Below, in pieces: positions 10,962 to 23,698 of a stretch of 64,000 nucleotides of DNA. Every line of letters starts with the position of its first letter. Within the stretch, counting starts at the first letter, position 1. Made by a program: the position numbers and the translations under genes. Below the pieces are notes generated by a model, which was not told the origin of the DNA, searched no databases, and saw only the letters and a program-made list of their open reading frames with translations. The stretch comes from Steinernema hermaphroditum (Eukaryota; Nematoda; Chromadorea; Rhabditida; Steinernematidae): the NCBI GenBank assembly GCA_030435675.1, contig CM059625.1:16182001-16246000 (forward strand), written 5' to 3'.

Positions 10962-11310
10962 TTTTGGAATTCGTTTACTTTTTATGGAGTATTTGTGGGT
11001 CTAAGGGTATCTTCTTGTAGCCCATCTTCTCCTGTGTCTTGTAATACCTCGTAAACCTCTAAGCTGTGTAACACCGGACCCTGTAGGTCTATTTACCTGA
11101 TTCTCCGATATGGTAAATGTCATACCGTATGATTATTGGGGTTTTTTTGAGTATTTCTCCCAGTGATACGTGTAGTCTGGCAGTGTCTATGTGTTCGGGA
11201 TTTGATGATCAGCATTTTGCAATCTTAACTGAGCCAATTACAGGCACATGGATTTAGTGGCTCTTGGAGTGAAAACTATTGCATAGGTGGGGTCCTGGGA
11301 CGACCAATTT

Positions 11311-11613
11311 CGCCTCCGTACAAACCCCTGGAATCTTGTAATCTTGGGACTGAGGGCACCAAAGGGTAGCTTAAAGACTTCTCTATCGACTGACAGTTTA
11401 AACGCCCTCACTCTAGGTACTTGGGGCTATCCAAAGAGGTACCCCCATCACCAGAGGTACTTTGGTCCCTTAGCGGGAGCTTCGGCATAAGGGACTCATA
11501 GGGGATGCTCTTAATACTACTTTTGTCTCCGTGCAAATCCCTCGCATTCTGCAATTTTGAGTCTGAGGGCGTCAACGAGTACCTTAGGGACGGCTCTATC
11601 GACTGACAGTTTA
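11311..11613. repeat. Tandem duplication, two ~95-bp copies about 210 bp apart
   Basis: Sequence at about 11311-11403 is repeated at about 11525-11613. Both run from CTCCGT(A/G)CAAA through CTGAGGGC to TCTATCGACTGACAGTTTAA. The copies have diverged and no gene is seen in them. Confidence 0.65.
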
Positions 11614-11852
11614 AGCACCAAACTTTGTCTATCAGGAAATTCTAGGCGGGACCCATTTCATGTTGCAGGTTTGCATGGATTGTCTGGGTCACCATATTTT
11701 TTTCCGCGTGTCCATATGCTGTTCTTGTCAGCGCAGAGAATTGGTTTTGGGTTATTTTGTTTTATTTGTAGAAAAATACAATTATACTTACAATACGGTA
11801 TAATGATACATGTGGAGACATAAATATACAAACAGATATATATGAGAGCATT

Positions 11853-12817
11853 TTACTGCATGTCGATGGTATCCTCGTTCATGGCAACGGGAGGCTCTTT
11901 GTCGTCGACCTTGTCCACGAAGATTTCGGAATCTTCGGCGTCGCACTGCACGTTCGGCTCTTCATCAGTTTCGACTCCGGTTGCTGGTCTTGGGTGAGGA
12001 GTCGTAGAGGTCGCCACTGGTGATCTGAGCAATATCATCCAGGATATCTCCGGTTCCTGTTCCTCTGCTTCGTCCGCCCAGGCTTCGTTCGGCTCGGAGC
12101 TAATGTCCGCTTCTTTCGACTTGGGTGCCAATTTGCGGCCGATGAAGATGATGTCGGCATCGTCGGGCTTGTGGCTCTTCTCGTTCTTGTTCATGCGGCT
12201 TTTGGTAGCCTGTTTCGTGTGACGAGGGAGCTTCCTGGGCTGTATCGGCTGCTGTTGCTTATCGAGGGGAGCACGGCGCTGTTGGTGGTGTTGCAGGCGG
12301 GTTTCCTTTTCGATCGCCTTGTGTTGAAACTGCAAAGAGTTTGTTTATGTCTGTTTTCCATTAAAGTTGTTTTGCTTGCTTTTGGCTGGCGGTGAGATGA
12401 CTTCCCAGTGCATGGAGCTGCCCGTGCATGGACGGGATCCGGAATGGCATCGAAGTCCTGCCAGAAGCGTTCGGCTCGCATCATCTTCATATCTGGATGG
12501 AAGAGACGGGCATGGAGTCGATCTCTCCCTATGTAGCCGAGTCGTTGGTTCCTTGGGTAGCTTGCCACAAGTGCCACGAAGTTATCCAGAAGACGGCGGC
12601 TGATACGGAAGTTTCCGCTGGCGTCTCGGGTAAGCAGGGGGCGAGCGAATAGCGTGCCTTCATGGCCTCCTCTAATCATAACTGACGGGAGCACCAGGTG
12701 GTCTTGGGTAATCACCGCTCCTTGCAGGAGTTGGAGTTCCTTGCTGGACCATTGGCGCGCTTCGTGAACCTTCTTGATCACCTTCTTGTCGAATTTCGGA
12801 TGTGGTCGGGGCCTCAT
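11853..12817 (-). CDS. Two-exon lineage-specific gene with an acidic C-terminal half
   Basis: The model is exon 1 at 12380-12817 (ATG at 12817) and exon 2 at 11853-12329, joined in phase by a 50-bp GC-AG intron (12330-12379; donor AAAA/GCAAGC, acceptor TTTGCAG). The product is 304 residues. The first half is basic with an Arg/Leu-rich region (SGNFRISRRLLDNFVALV, RFWQDFDAIPDP). The second half starts Gln/Arg-rich, then has PDDADIIFIGRKL and a long Glu/Asp-rich tail. A polyadenylation signal AATAAA lies on this strand at 11761-11766, 87 nt past the stop. The frame is open upstream to 12883 but without an ATG. The gene is divergent from the one at 13209. Function unknown. Confidence 0.65.
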
Positions 12818-13208
12818 TTTGAGTTGTCTCTTCCGCCAATCGGGCAAATGCCGTGATTGGTGAAGAGCTGGTCGAGTGACCACCTACTTATGTCTTTTTC
12901 AACCTGTGTAAGTCTCATCAGCTCGTCTGTTTTCGCCGTAGTTGTCTCATTAGTTCGTCTATTTTATGGATAATTAGGTCTGGACGGGCATTTGGTCAGA
13001 CCCACCTCTCAATTGAGAATGTAATAGACCGCTCCGTTGAGTCGCCCAAAGTCCGGAGTGGAGGAGTACGTGTGAACTTGCAATAACGCTTCTCAGACTG
13101 TCTGCCTAATGAGACTTAACCCCCTTACAATGACATAAAAGGAGCCCAATTTTTCTCTGCACCGTTCGCTCTTGCTCACTTCGAGCCCTGAACATTGTGT
13201 TTGTTGTG
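12818..13208. promoter_or_regulatory. Divergent intergenic region with repeated GTCTCATTAG motif
   Basis: About 390 bp separate two divergently transcribed small genes. GTCTCATTAGTTCGTCT starts at 12944, with a variant GTCTCATCAGCTCGTCT at 12912. The inverted motif CTAATGAGAC lies at 13106-13115. CATAAAAGG at 13134-13142 is a TATA-like box about 70 bp upstream of the plus-strand ATG. The regulatory role is inferred from position and repetition only. Confidence 0.45.
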
Positions 13209-13490
13209 ATGGCCCGCAGACTCTCGCTTTTCGACATGGCCTATGTTGTCCCGAAGATGATGGAAGAAGCCGCCTATGAGATGAACCCGGCCGAGTTCCG
13301 GCGCCTGGCCTACGGGCTCTTCGCAGATGCTGAAGCTCGTGCTGCCGCCACGCTCCAGATCCCCATCGACGTCATTACCATCTCCGAGGACGAAGACGAG
13401 CAGATGCCCGAGGAGACCGAGGAGATGCCCGAGAAGAAGTCGAAGAAGACGAAGACCATCTCATGTGCGGGGTGGTTATGTATATCATAG
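13209..13490 (+). CDS. Small lineage-specific acidic protein
   Basis: A 93-residue frame from ATG 13209 (MARRLSLFDMAYVVPKMMEE) to TAG 13490, with strongly GC-biased third positions. It has a helical N-terminal part (NPAEFRRLAYGLFADAEARA), then IPIDVITISEDEDE, a Glu/Pro acidic run and a Lys-rich end (EKKSKKTKT). The last nine residues (from SCAGW) look less coding, so an intron may start there. AATAAA follows at 13504-13509. The hydrophobic V-I-T-I-S then acidic pattern resembles the DADIIFIG segment of the divergent neighbour and recalls SUMO-interacting motifs, but that is only a resemblance. Function unknown. Confidence 0.6.
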   Translation: MARRLSLFDMAYVVPKMMEEAAYEMNPAEFRRLAYGLFADAEARAAATLQIPIDVITISEDEDEQMPEETEEMPEKKSKKTKTISCAGWLCIS

Positions 13491-13509
13491 TGATATTCGT
13501 GTTAATAAA

Positions 13510-15194
13510 AAAATCTTTGCAAACCTCCTAGCAGAGGATCTCTTTTTCGTACTGCCTTGCAGCAGTCTTCTAGTAGCTTCCTCGGCAGAAGCATTGTACT
13601 CGAATCCGCTCTCGCAAGTGGTATTATGAGCCCTCTTTTGTAAGGGACTTCGTTGTTGAGCGCTCATCGCAGAGCGCCGGCTCCTATTGAAGAGGCCATT
13701 CAGGGATTCTATGCCCTAATAGGCGGACTTCTTGGATTCAAAATGCTCAGCATCGACTGCTCTCTCGATCGCGAGCATCCCATTCTGATACCGTAATCAA
13801 GTATTAGCCTCGGGTCAATGGTCACTTATCAGGCTCTGTCTGGTTTTGACCGGTGCCATCCATGGTCGAGCGCTCCGACCCCATCCTTCGGCCCAGCCAA
13901 AATTAGGGCATATTTATAGAGACTGACGTTCTTCAGTTCTTAGCCGTTGATCTCTGAGTAAAGTTTACAAGGTGGAATGTTGGGGGCCTATGTTTTGCAC
14001 GCTCAAAAGTTGCCTACATAGGTTGATCCCCTTCGCTTCTGGTTCTTCCCACCAGTTTTGAGTTCAGAAAACGTTTTCAATGACTGTTCTATGTGAAGAG
14101 GAATATTTTTCGTAGATTCACTGGGCCTTTCAATATTTGCCAGTTAACACGTCGTATTGAACACAAATAAACACCTCGTGTTGAGAGATAATCAGTCAGG
14201 ATTATATGCAAACGAAAGCCCAGAAAATTTTTTCTATTTCCTCGGCTCTGCGACGCTGGTGTGGGAACCGAACCCTCGATGTTCCGGCACTTTGAAATGG
14301 TCCCTATTCATTAGTGTAAAACTAAAATGTATGAGTTGAAGATGCAGACCGATTAGCGGACACCTCGAGTGGCTTACCTTTTTTACTTGGAAATTCAGCC
14401 AACTCTTCGAGATCACCGACATTGTTGAACAGATTTGCCAGAAAGTAACAAATGTTAAAGAATATGCTTCAACTGTTATGCTCAACTGTGATTCAACACA
14501 AGGAAGACGATTATTAAAAATCACTATTTGAACCATGAGTCAACCGATGGTCACGAATCTGTGATCGTCCGTTACCAAGTGAATAATCATCGAAAGTGAC
14601 TCATTTGGTTCAGTGATAAGTCGCAGTGAGCGTCCGCTTTCCTCGATCACGCCGTTCCATATAAACAAAACGATCTCAGTCACCTCCATGACTCGACCAG
14701 ATGTATAGTCTGTGGTGATCCTTTCACAAGTGCGTTCATATTTAGATGAGTTCTAACTATCAGTAATCTCTCTTGTAATAGTTGCAGCAGAGGACTCGAT
14801 GTTCTGCTTAGGCTCGACCAAATTCAATTATTTTCCATGCGCACAGATTCAATCGTGATTCCATTGAAAAAGTTGCTGACACTCGCCTTGCCGTGCTCGT
14901 GTTTTTGCAAAAAGTCAAACTAATTTCCACAGTGTTCAACCTCATCCTTTATACGAAGCTTAAGGAAACCGGTTGAGTAACCAGTCGACAGGTTTCTAAC
15001 AGGTAGATCGAACACTTCGCTCAGGGTCATTTAACTCGTGTTACCTCATCGCCGCTCCCAGCTGGTGTTGCGCAATCTGGTGACAGACGAAAACTGTGTG
15101 TTAAAAATAAGGTTGTTCATGAAGAGAAGAGTGGCACATTCCACTTAGTAGACACTTCTTTTGTCTTTCTTTGCTTTTTTCTACCTCCTCTTTA
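13510..15194. other. No gene seen
   Basis: No convincing exon. On the minus strand around 14247-14285 a GGTTCGGTTCCC-type B-box-like string occurs without a cloverleaf. Confidence 0.45.
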
Positions 15195-15275
15195 GGGATG
15201 CGGAACGAACCGGAACGAGTCAGAAGGTCCGGGGTTCGAAGCCGCCCGCAGGCGAAACTTTTTTATTTTCGTATT
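15195..15275 (+). repeat. tRNA-derived (SINE-like) repeat, copy 1
   Basis: Starts GGGATGCG, contains CCGGAA, GAGTCAGAAGGTCCGG and the B-box-like GGGTTCGAAGCC, and runs into an A/T-rich tail starting AAACTTTTTTATTTT. No cloverleaf can be folded, so this is a tRNA-derived repeat and not a tRNA gene. It forms an inverted pair with 15345-15430. Confidence 0.7.
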
Positions 15276-15344
15276 TTCGTTACATAACATTCGGAAAACT
15301 GTTTCTACATAAGCAATATTTAAATATGCGGAGAAAAGTGCGGA

Positions 15345-15430
15345 AAAAGTATATAAAAAAAGTTTGGTCTGCGGGCGGATTCGAACCCCGGACCTTCTGA
15401 CTGATTCCGGTTTCCATCCCGGTGCATCCC
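15345..15430 (-). repeat. tRNA-derived (SINE-like) repeat, copy 2, inverted
   Basis: Read on the minus strand it begins GGGATGCACCGGGATGG and contains CAGTCAGAAGGTCCGGGG and a perfect pol III B box (GGTTCGAATCC). It faces copy 1 across a ~70-bp AT-rich spacer, so the pair could fold as a hairpin. Confidence 0.72.
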
Positions 15431-17507
15431 TACTCCTCTTCTTGTCTCATAGCTATTCCTTTGCTACCGAAATATACACCTTTTAGACAATAGAAAAAGA
15501 TTATTAATAAAAACATCGTAAAACGAATGCTATGTAGATCGGTGGGTTTTGTATTTTTTTTTGTACTTGGCACAAGTACTGACCTTTCTCCACACGTTAC
15601 AATTACGCTGGTAGTTACAAGTCCAGTTCACTCTCCCTAATAGCTATTTCCATTGTAAAAGTAATGCACTAGTGAAGTTCTATTTGCGTATCAACAGCAG
15701 ATCACTTCCTTACTATCCTGCTGTCGACTGGAAAGCCCAATAAAGGCTTCCGTTCGGAGGACACTAAAACGATTGAACAACCAATTGGCGACTTCTTTGT
15801 TCGCTAATCTTCGCTCGCTTGTGTGGTTTTAACGTTAACAACATTGTTACGCAAGTTCAACATACGTACAAATGATTCGCCGCATTAATACCCGCGAGAA
15901 CATATTGTCTCAACGAGCGGGAATGACCTCGGCGCGTGTGGCGATTACGTTCTGTGCGCGCGGTCGCCGACACTGTGCAGCAATTAGTCGCGAAAAGAAA
16001 CTTCTTCTTTTCGCAGCTGATAGCATCTGAGAGGCGCGTGCGTCTTTGGCGCGATTGAGTGATTTCCGAGTTCGCCGCACTCGCGCATAGACAAATGAGC
16101 CGCCGACGGACAACCTGCTAATAATGCGCAGATCGCGCTCACGCCTCAGCAGTCGGCGTTATCAAAAGGCGCCGAAAGAAAGGGCGCGCGTGTCTCGCCT
16201 TAAGGGGAGGCGACGGTGTAAACGACTAAAGAGATGCTCGTAATGGACTCGAAACGAGTTTGCCCTGTAATCGCGCGCATACGAAGAAGTTGAGTGCGAA
16301 GCTCACAGCGCCCATTTGCATGTGCTTATTCAATTATCCCGACTGGTCATAATGACCAAGGTGTGTGTTCCTGTTTTCGTGCGTGTTATTTTCGGTTTCT
16401 GCTGCTGTGATATTTCTATTTTCGATTTAAGTGCATAATTCATTTTCCAAAAATGGCCACTTGCTTGAAGGAAATCCCTCGTTTCTATTAAAAGTTAATT
16501 TCATGTTAATGTAGACTTAAGAGCGGATATCTCTCTTACATAAAGAGCTTTGATTGCATGCAATTTTGCATCTATAAGACTGTCTTAAAATTCTACTTTG
16601 CATGATGAAGAGACGCCATCTGGTAAAACATATTGCGGACAAAGGACGAATAATGACCGTCAGTGTTAGTCTTCTGTCCTTGGTCTGTCTTGAAAGTCAA
16701 GTCTGTTTATTTTACGGTTTGTCTACCTTCTTTTTTTAGAGAGAGCTTGTCTTTCTTAGCTATTTTGTACAACATAGTACCTAGAATTCTTCTAGAGAAG
16801 CATATGTACTTTGATAACGCAAAACATGGTAATTCTAGCCATTAATAGGGTGTTGCATCATCAGGCCTTTTCAGTTTTTATCCGCTTCGAATGGTTATCG
16901 AAAACTATTATGTGTCTGAACATTTGTCTCTAACGACTTTTTCAATTACGTTCCGAGTGCCCCGATATGAGAATAGACGTGAATTTCAGTAGGATCAGGC
17001 TAAAGCAATTAAACGTTTAGCCGTGAGAAACCGTTGGATTTTTTCATGTATGCGAAGAGCGTCCGACGAAAGTTAATCAAGAGGAAAGCCAACTTTCTCA
17101 CACATGTAATTAGCGCAAAAATCTGTCGATCGTAGCTCCCGGTGTGACGCCGCTTTTTTATGTAAATTATACATGAACTGATTCGACGATTTGAGGGCGG
17201 CAGAGTGCAGAAGATGACGAAAAAGAGTTCTGCAGGAATTGGAGCGTTCACTTTAATTGCGAAACTTCCATCGCCAATATTTGCAATTCACAAATCAATC
17301 AGTCACAAATCTTCTAGCGTTTTTGTGGTGTTTGAGCTTGCGTTTGTGCCGTTAGTCATACACTGTTGACCGCCATGATGACTGCCACTATCTTCTCCCC
17401 GTAAAAGGTATGCTGATGCCGAAGTTTGTACTTTGTGGCCACTTCCTATAGCTGTTTAACCTACTTACTTACTTACTTTACTTACTTTACTTCATGAATC
17501 AAAGGCG
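15431..17507. other. No gene seen
   Basis: A GC- and CpG-rich stretch with many CGCGC strings lies at about 15890-16330, possibly a promoter or origin-like region. A (CTTA)n / (CTTTA)n microsatellite lies at about 17461-17491. No exon was recognised. Confidence 0.4.
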
Positions 17508-18521
17508 TTACGCCTTGCATGACACCGAAAATAGACAACAGAGGATATCACTTGTAGACGGCTTAATTCCTGGCGTGGTGTTGATGTCGAACCGGTCGTA
17601 GACGGCGCGCTTCACGGGGCATCTGGGAATCGCGCATCTCCGGAAATGGCGGTGAAACTTCTTCTTCTCGGGCGTTTGCGGCACAGCGGACGCTTCTAAG
17701 CTCGCATATGCTTCGAAAAGATGAGTCACTGGTCCAGAAGTTGCGTTTTCGTCGGTGGTGGCGTCCTCACAGCGTCGGCGACCTTCGGGATGACATCTCG
17801 CGCTGCCGGATTCCTGGCGTCGGACATCTTGTTGTCAACGGTGGTGGGACTACGGCTTCCGGGTGTCCCAATTCCCTCTGGAAGCCGGAAAACTCATACA
17901 TGCCACAGGATTTGCTGTCTGACCAACCGGGCGCTCAGAGAGCGACCGGAGGGACCGACCGCTCGCCACCGCGACACGAGTGAGACCGTGTTTAACCTAA
18001 TCATCAGTAAGTCCGTTATTTCAAATTTGAAGTGCCACTTAGCCGACCTAAAATAACCTCGCGCATGCTGTTCCGTGGTTCCGAGCTCTTCGTCGTTCAC
18101 ACTTTCCCATCTGCACTCATCTCTCGAAAGTCAACAAACCCAAAGGAAGTTTTCACATTTGTTTGCTCGCGGACCGTTACGTAGCAGCGAGGAAGGCGTC
18201 AGGAACTTTGACTAGCGGCATAGGCGGTTCATCCAGTTCGGGCAGCTCGTTCCCAGGTGCCAGAAGATGCTGGCCACCTATCGGAATTGCGCGCATGCGA
18301 TTATTTGCGGTTGTCCTATTTCTCGAGAGTTCTTCACACTGTATGCTTTTCAATTTCGACGATTTGATCCGCCGCTCGCGTAAATCCCGTTTTTTTCGCA
18401 GCCTCTCAATTGCTCGTCGTTGGATAAACGGATTCATCCGCAAGCTGCGCATCACATGGGAACCGATCGGGGCTCCTCTTCTGAATTGTCCTGCATCCGC
18501 CGCATTCAAATCAAGACTCAT
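17508..18521 (-). CDS. Putative multi-exon lineage-specific gene, paralogue of 150-656
   Basis: The first exon is likely 18181-18521, from ATG 18521 (MSLDLNAADAGQFRR), basic then Pro-rich (ELPELDEPPMPLVKVPDAF), ending at a GTAACG donor. Further minus-strand frames with coding character follow: one ending about 17720 that contains GTPGSRSPTTVDNKM, and one at 17508-17700 with TPEKKKFHRHFRR. These match segments of the 150-656 locus in the same order. I could not fix the internal splice sites, so the coordinates are an envelope, not a model. Function unknown; a decayed gene is possible. Confidence 0.4.
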
Positions 18522-21500
18522 TCCTTTCCCTTTCCTCCACTTCTTCCGTCAACAGTCCTGATCGTCGTTCCTAGCGTTTGGCATTCCGAATTTAAGTTTT
18601 GCCATAAAAAACGCGCTCCACTTCCCAAGAAAATCATATTTATCCTACATCCGGCGTTGAGGACCACTTGCTTAGCAAGGGCAAAAGGGTGGACACCACT
18701 TCGTAAACAACTTAAATAGAATCACTTCTGTTTGTCACTTGTACGAAGAGGTCCTTTATTCGTGCTTGACTGGATTCTAAAATCAGCCCATTCGGTTGAC
18801 TCATGAAGGAAGCTTGAAATATCGTATTTGCAGGAATAGCCCCGTTTGTGAATCCGATAAAACCCCTATCCCATCTTCATAAACGTAGATTCATGAAGAT
18901 AAACGAAGTAGCAAGATATTCAGGTTAATCCTTAGTGTCAAATATTTGTAGCTATGCTTAACTTCGGCTTGAATCTCACTGGTTATGTCTTTTGCTAACT
19001 CAAAGAACAGCACTACAATTTGGCTTTGTTTACATACAATTGCCTATTTATCTTGTTTTCGTTGAGAAGATAAGAGCTGAGCCATTTTTTAGATTATGAA
19101 AAGATCACGCGTAATCTGCAGTATCTAACAAAGCCACCTTCCTTCTGAGAAGGTAACTCGGCAATGAGACATTATGCGGAATGAAGTTTTAGCAATTTGC
19201 TAATGCTGGAGATATCTTCATTCCCGCTCTCCGAAAGTAACGTTTTCACGTTTAAGTTTATAGTGATTAGCGAAACAAATCTTTTAAGAGGATATGTAAA
19301 TGGAGGAGTTGAGAAGGATGTCTCACTCGGATCAGAGCTTCTAGTCCTGATTAGCTGTTTAAATCTGGGAGGGTACGAGATGTTTGGTTCCGATCTCCTC
19401 GTTCGCTTCAGTGTTCTTTCCTATTTCATTAACACTAGTCTCTGATACGTTGAGGTCAGGCTACCTTCTTCGTCCAATGCCGATATCGGGTCCTGCCACA
19501 ATTTTGTGAAAGTCGCGCAACTTGAAGGTATTCAGATGCGGCACCAGACTTATATGGCATGGCTCATGTGGAATAAGTTTTTCTCTTTATAAAACTGATA
19601 CATGTCGAAATTTGTGGGCTCTATCTTCTTATACGCCTCTTTCAGTTTACAGTCAATATGATAATGCCCTGGTTAACAGAATCCTCTGTATGCAAACGGG
19701 GAACAGTAACTCATCTTCGATCGTTCGAGGAGTGTTCGGCTTCATATAGCAGATAAAATGAGGATACATAGTGTTGAACTGACCTCCTCTAAAAACCAAT
19801 GATATGCGTTCGCTATGGGCCTCATAGACAGTTCAGAAGCTACCTGTTCACAACCACTATGCCTTCGGAACCACTAGGACATCTATTCGTTCCGGCTTAC
19901 ACTTGAATGCGTTTGAAAAAACGCAGATTCGCCACTATTGCCTTCCGCAAGGCCATGGTGTACACAGGGAAGGACCCATTAGGCCTTTCTTGTGTTCACC
20001 GCTGGTAGGCTTCTGGCATCATGCCGCCCAGATCGAGATATCGCGCAAAGCCGCGTTTATATTATCTAAACAAAAATCCTCCATTAGAAATGTGCCAATT
20101 AGGTTGTGTTAAGCAAACAGTTGCGCTGTACTCCGAAAGTTTACTTAAGTTTTTTTATTGAATCCCGGAGACAGAAAACCTTGAATTGTGTGCTTATCAC
20201 TGTTTGCTTTTCCGCAAAAACTACAATCTTCAATCGTCCCTCTATCGCCTTGGCGACATGGTTGCTCATAGAAGCAGTTAATCACTACGCCGGCAGGCAT
20301 TATTGTTCTACCACTTGTTATCTTATGTCGCTGTCAATTATGTCATAAAATTCTCACATTTGTACGTGTGAAAGTCTGCTTGCTTGTTCATAGATCGCCA
20401 TTAAACAGGTTCCTATTTTTCGTCACTTACACTTCCAAGTTGCCACAAACCGTCCAAATCAACCACATTAGGCATAATTGGGTAGTTTACGAGCGCCACA
20501 AGGATATAGTCAACCTTGCACTTTCGAGTGAGTTGCAATATCGGCGCGGAACTGGTTCGATCGCCTCGTTTTTGCACCTTCGTCGCAAGATAGCGGTTGA
20601 AGTGGGCAATTAGGGATGCGATCGCACGCACTTCTGAGTTAATAATCGGAAAAACTTTTAAACGTAGCCGGCGCGTTGTGTTAAGAGGTCAGCGGCACTG
20701 ATAATCGCTCTGCTTTGCACGCTCTCATTTCGTGAGTTGCGAGTTAATAGCGGATTAGTTGTTTGACGTTCTGGTCTTTTGGGTGGTTCCTTTCACTTCA
20801 TGTTTACGGCTCCTGATGAGCTGTTTGTGTGGCTCTCCTTATCGTGTAAGTTTCTGGGAATAGTACGTGAAAATGAGCACAAATCTTTGATCGTTTAAAA
20901 CAGGTTTGAACTCTTGAACACTTGTGCTGACAGCACTTTTTTTAACTAATCAAGATAGTACGGGGCAAAGGGAGTTTGTCCTTATGGTTTTACTGCGTGA
21001 GTGAACAAAAATTTGGTTGTGGCGGAAGTCGCTCACAGTCAGTCGTTAGCTTTGGCACCTTCAAAAAACATAATTGCTCAATTTGGTCGACAGCAAGGCG
21101 AAAACAAATTGCTTCGTTGTAACTACAAAGGCATTTGTTTACCTTCCGCATTTTCGCTTCCAGTCGATCACACTCGCCAGAGCCGACTCTAATCCTCGCT
21201 TGCGCACCGTGCCCAGAACATGCACAGTCGACGCAGGCAAATTGGGTGTCAGGCTCTTTTTGTGCGCTGTTTGTTAGTAGCACACGTTATTTGTGCGCTG
21301 TTGTGTTACAGGAAGGGGTGTGCAGCGATTTTTTCTGTTCGGTATTTTCACTAAAAACCTTTTTGTAGCTGATTCTTATGAGTCGAAATTGTAGTTATAA
21401 AGGTGATAGATTTCTAACAGTTGGTTTATCTTCTCATATCCCATATTAGCAATGCTCACGGTTACTGTTTTCGAACTTGAATTAATCTCTTGTCTTAACC

Positions 21501-23698
21501 TGGAACAGGTTGATACTGACCGTGCACGTTCGTAACATGGTTTTTGATCTATCTATGGTCTAGCAAAATGTATAATACAGTCAATATGTCTGATTTTGCT
21601 TTCGCTTTGTTGTCATGGGCGTTGGATAGATTTGGGGTGCGACAACATGTAATATGTTAGATATCGCAATAAATTCGTAATTTGTTGTCATTGTTCGTTA
21701 ACCTGCTATACAGTTGACAAAGTGGGTAAGTAACTCTGCGAATGCCAAGAGAATTGAGTTCAATATAAAAGCCTAGTAGTGACTGATTATCGCACAAGCA
21801 AAACATAAATGAAAATAAGAAAAAAATGATTGTAATGCTTGTAAATACAAAGCAAATAAGTATAAGTTTAAAACATTCCACTTTAGAGTGCCTAAGGCCG
21901 ACGTCAAACATTCGCCTGTCAATGTCGTTCATCCCATTTTATAGCGAAGACGCTGCGACGCCAATCAAACCAAATTCAACAGTCGGTACGCTGATTGGCG
22001 CGCAGATCGGTTTCCCCGCATTAGCGCATAATTAGCGCACGATCGCCGCGGGACAGATCCGCTCTCGGCGATAAGACAAGTTGGCTGATTTGCATAGGCT
22101 GCGAAGAAGTCAGCAGCGCATACGTTAACATATATATCTGGTGGAGCGTTTTCGGCAGGGCTCATCTCCAGGTGGCGACCGCCACCCAACGCGCAACGAG
22201 ATTTTTGACGGTGGCGCGTTTGATGTGCAAGCAATCATTGCCATTTTATTTGTACTATGAATGGGCGCGTGTTGCCCGACAGACGTCTCTTGTTTGTACG
22301 CGAGCCACTTTTGTTGAATTTTGTGCGAAATCGAAAACGGAACAGCCGCCCTTTTCGCGCGCTTTGTCGTCCCGTCCCTTATTTGCACTTCCGCGCCCAC
22401 TTTACGGTTGACATTCTAAGAACTTTTTTGACTTCCTACGATTGTAAACTATGCATGTTTTCGACGTACCAATTATCGTGTTTTCATAGTCAATTTCATG
22501 TTTTGAAAAGGAGACGCTAGGTCATGGCTAGACGCACAGCCTTGAACATCATGAATATGGATTGGAACTTTTATTTCTTTGGATTAGGCGTGTGCGCTTG
22601 TTGTCGTTTCCTGTCGTTAAGTGTTACGGATGTGAGAGGAATTGTCGTCAACGGGCATGCGAATGATAGCCTCTTAATCACTTGTTAACGCCTTAAAGCC
22701 ACGCTGTATAAACTGGCTGTTGGCGAGATTATTGCCTAATTGGCTTTGACCGTTAATGGTGGTGTCTGTTAATGCTGTCTTGCTGTGCAATTCAGATTAA
22801 GACTAGTATACTGTAGGATGCGAACACCGTTTATATAGTTACCGAAGAAGAGAAGATCAGTTCTCTACTACGAGTCCGCTATTCGTCATAGACGTCTTGA
22901 AAACAAGGTGCACTATCCCTGTCGTAGGTCGACTGAAGTTGACAAAAATCACTTCAAGCACGCTTTTATAACAGAACGTGTCGATCTGGTTCACTTTCCC
23001 ACGAAATAATCCAATGTTTGCGCTTGTCAAACATGACGGTTTGTAGAGACCTTCCGGTGCCCCACATGCTCTTCACTTTTTCACCACTTTTCTGGGGTCT
23101 CCTTCGCAGTTCATTCATCGTCTTCGAGCTAACTCCGCGTAGTGAAAGGTCCTTTTTTGTTTACTGAATGACGTATTCATAGATCTGTGTTTTCATGTGA
23201 AAAGGGTAAGTTGATGCTATTCGCGAAGAGTGCATTACTGTGGCATTTTTTCCTGGACAAGAGGCGTTTTTAGTAGACACGACCATGATAATGTCACTAC
23301 AAATAGATAACAGTTTTTTTACTAGTCAATAATGGAAATTTTACCTTGCAGGGTGGACTATCGATGGACTCTGCTAGTGCATCTAGCATATACTCATATG
23401 AGTCGCCCCGGTTTGTCTCTCTTATCTCACAATTGCTTAGTTACCTGTCCCTTTCAAATTCACGCTCTTCCGTAAGCAAACATGAGAAATCAAAAGTCAA
23501 AACGCACGAGACCGGAAGTCCACGCGGCTTCAAATGCCGCAATCAATGCGCACTCTTCTGGAATGGTGCTCTGTAGCAAGCAGGATTGTTGTACACATAA
23601 AAAATATTCGAATATCGAATCAACTGCCATGTTGGTGGTCGGTGGTCTTGACGGGTCTTTCTGATCTTCAGTCTATCTACTCTCATAGCTAATCATAA
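18522..23698. other. No gene recognised (about 5.2 kb)
   Basis: Only short ORFs without matching splice sites. GC-rich patches occur at about 21130-21260 and 21950-22390. This may be upstream or regulatory sequence, or hold exons of a gene I cannot see. Confidence 0.35.

Noticed and set aside
14247..14285. tRNA-like B box on the minus strand
   Set aside because: An isolated GGTTCGGTTCCC string with no cloverleaf and no second copy of the surrounding sequence.
15195..15430. Two tRNA genes suggested by strong B boxes
   Set aside because: No acceptor or anticodon stem can be formed, and three copies share a non-tRNA tail.
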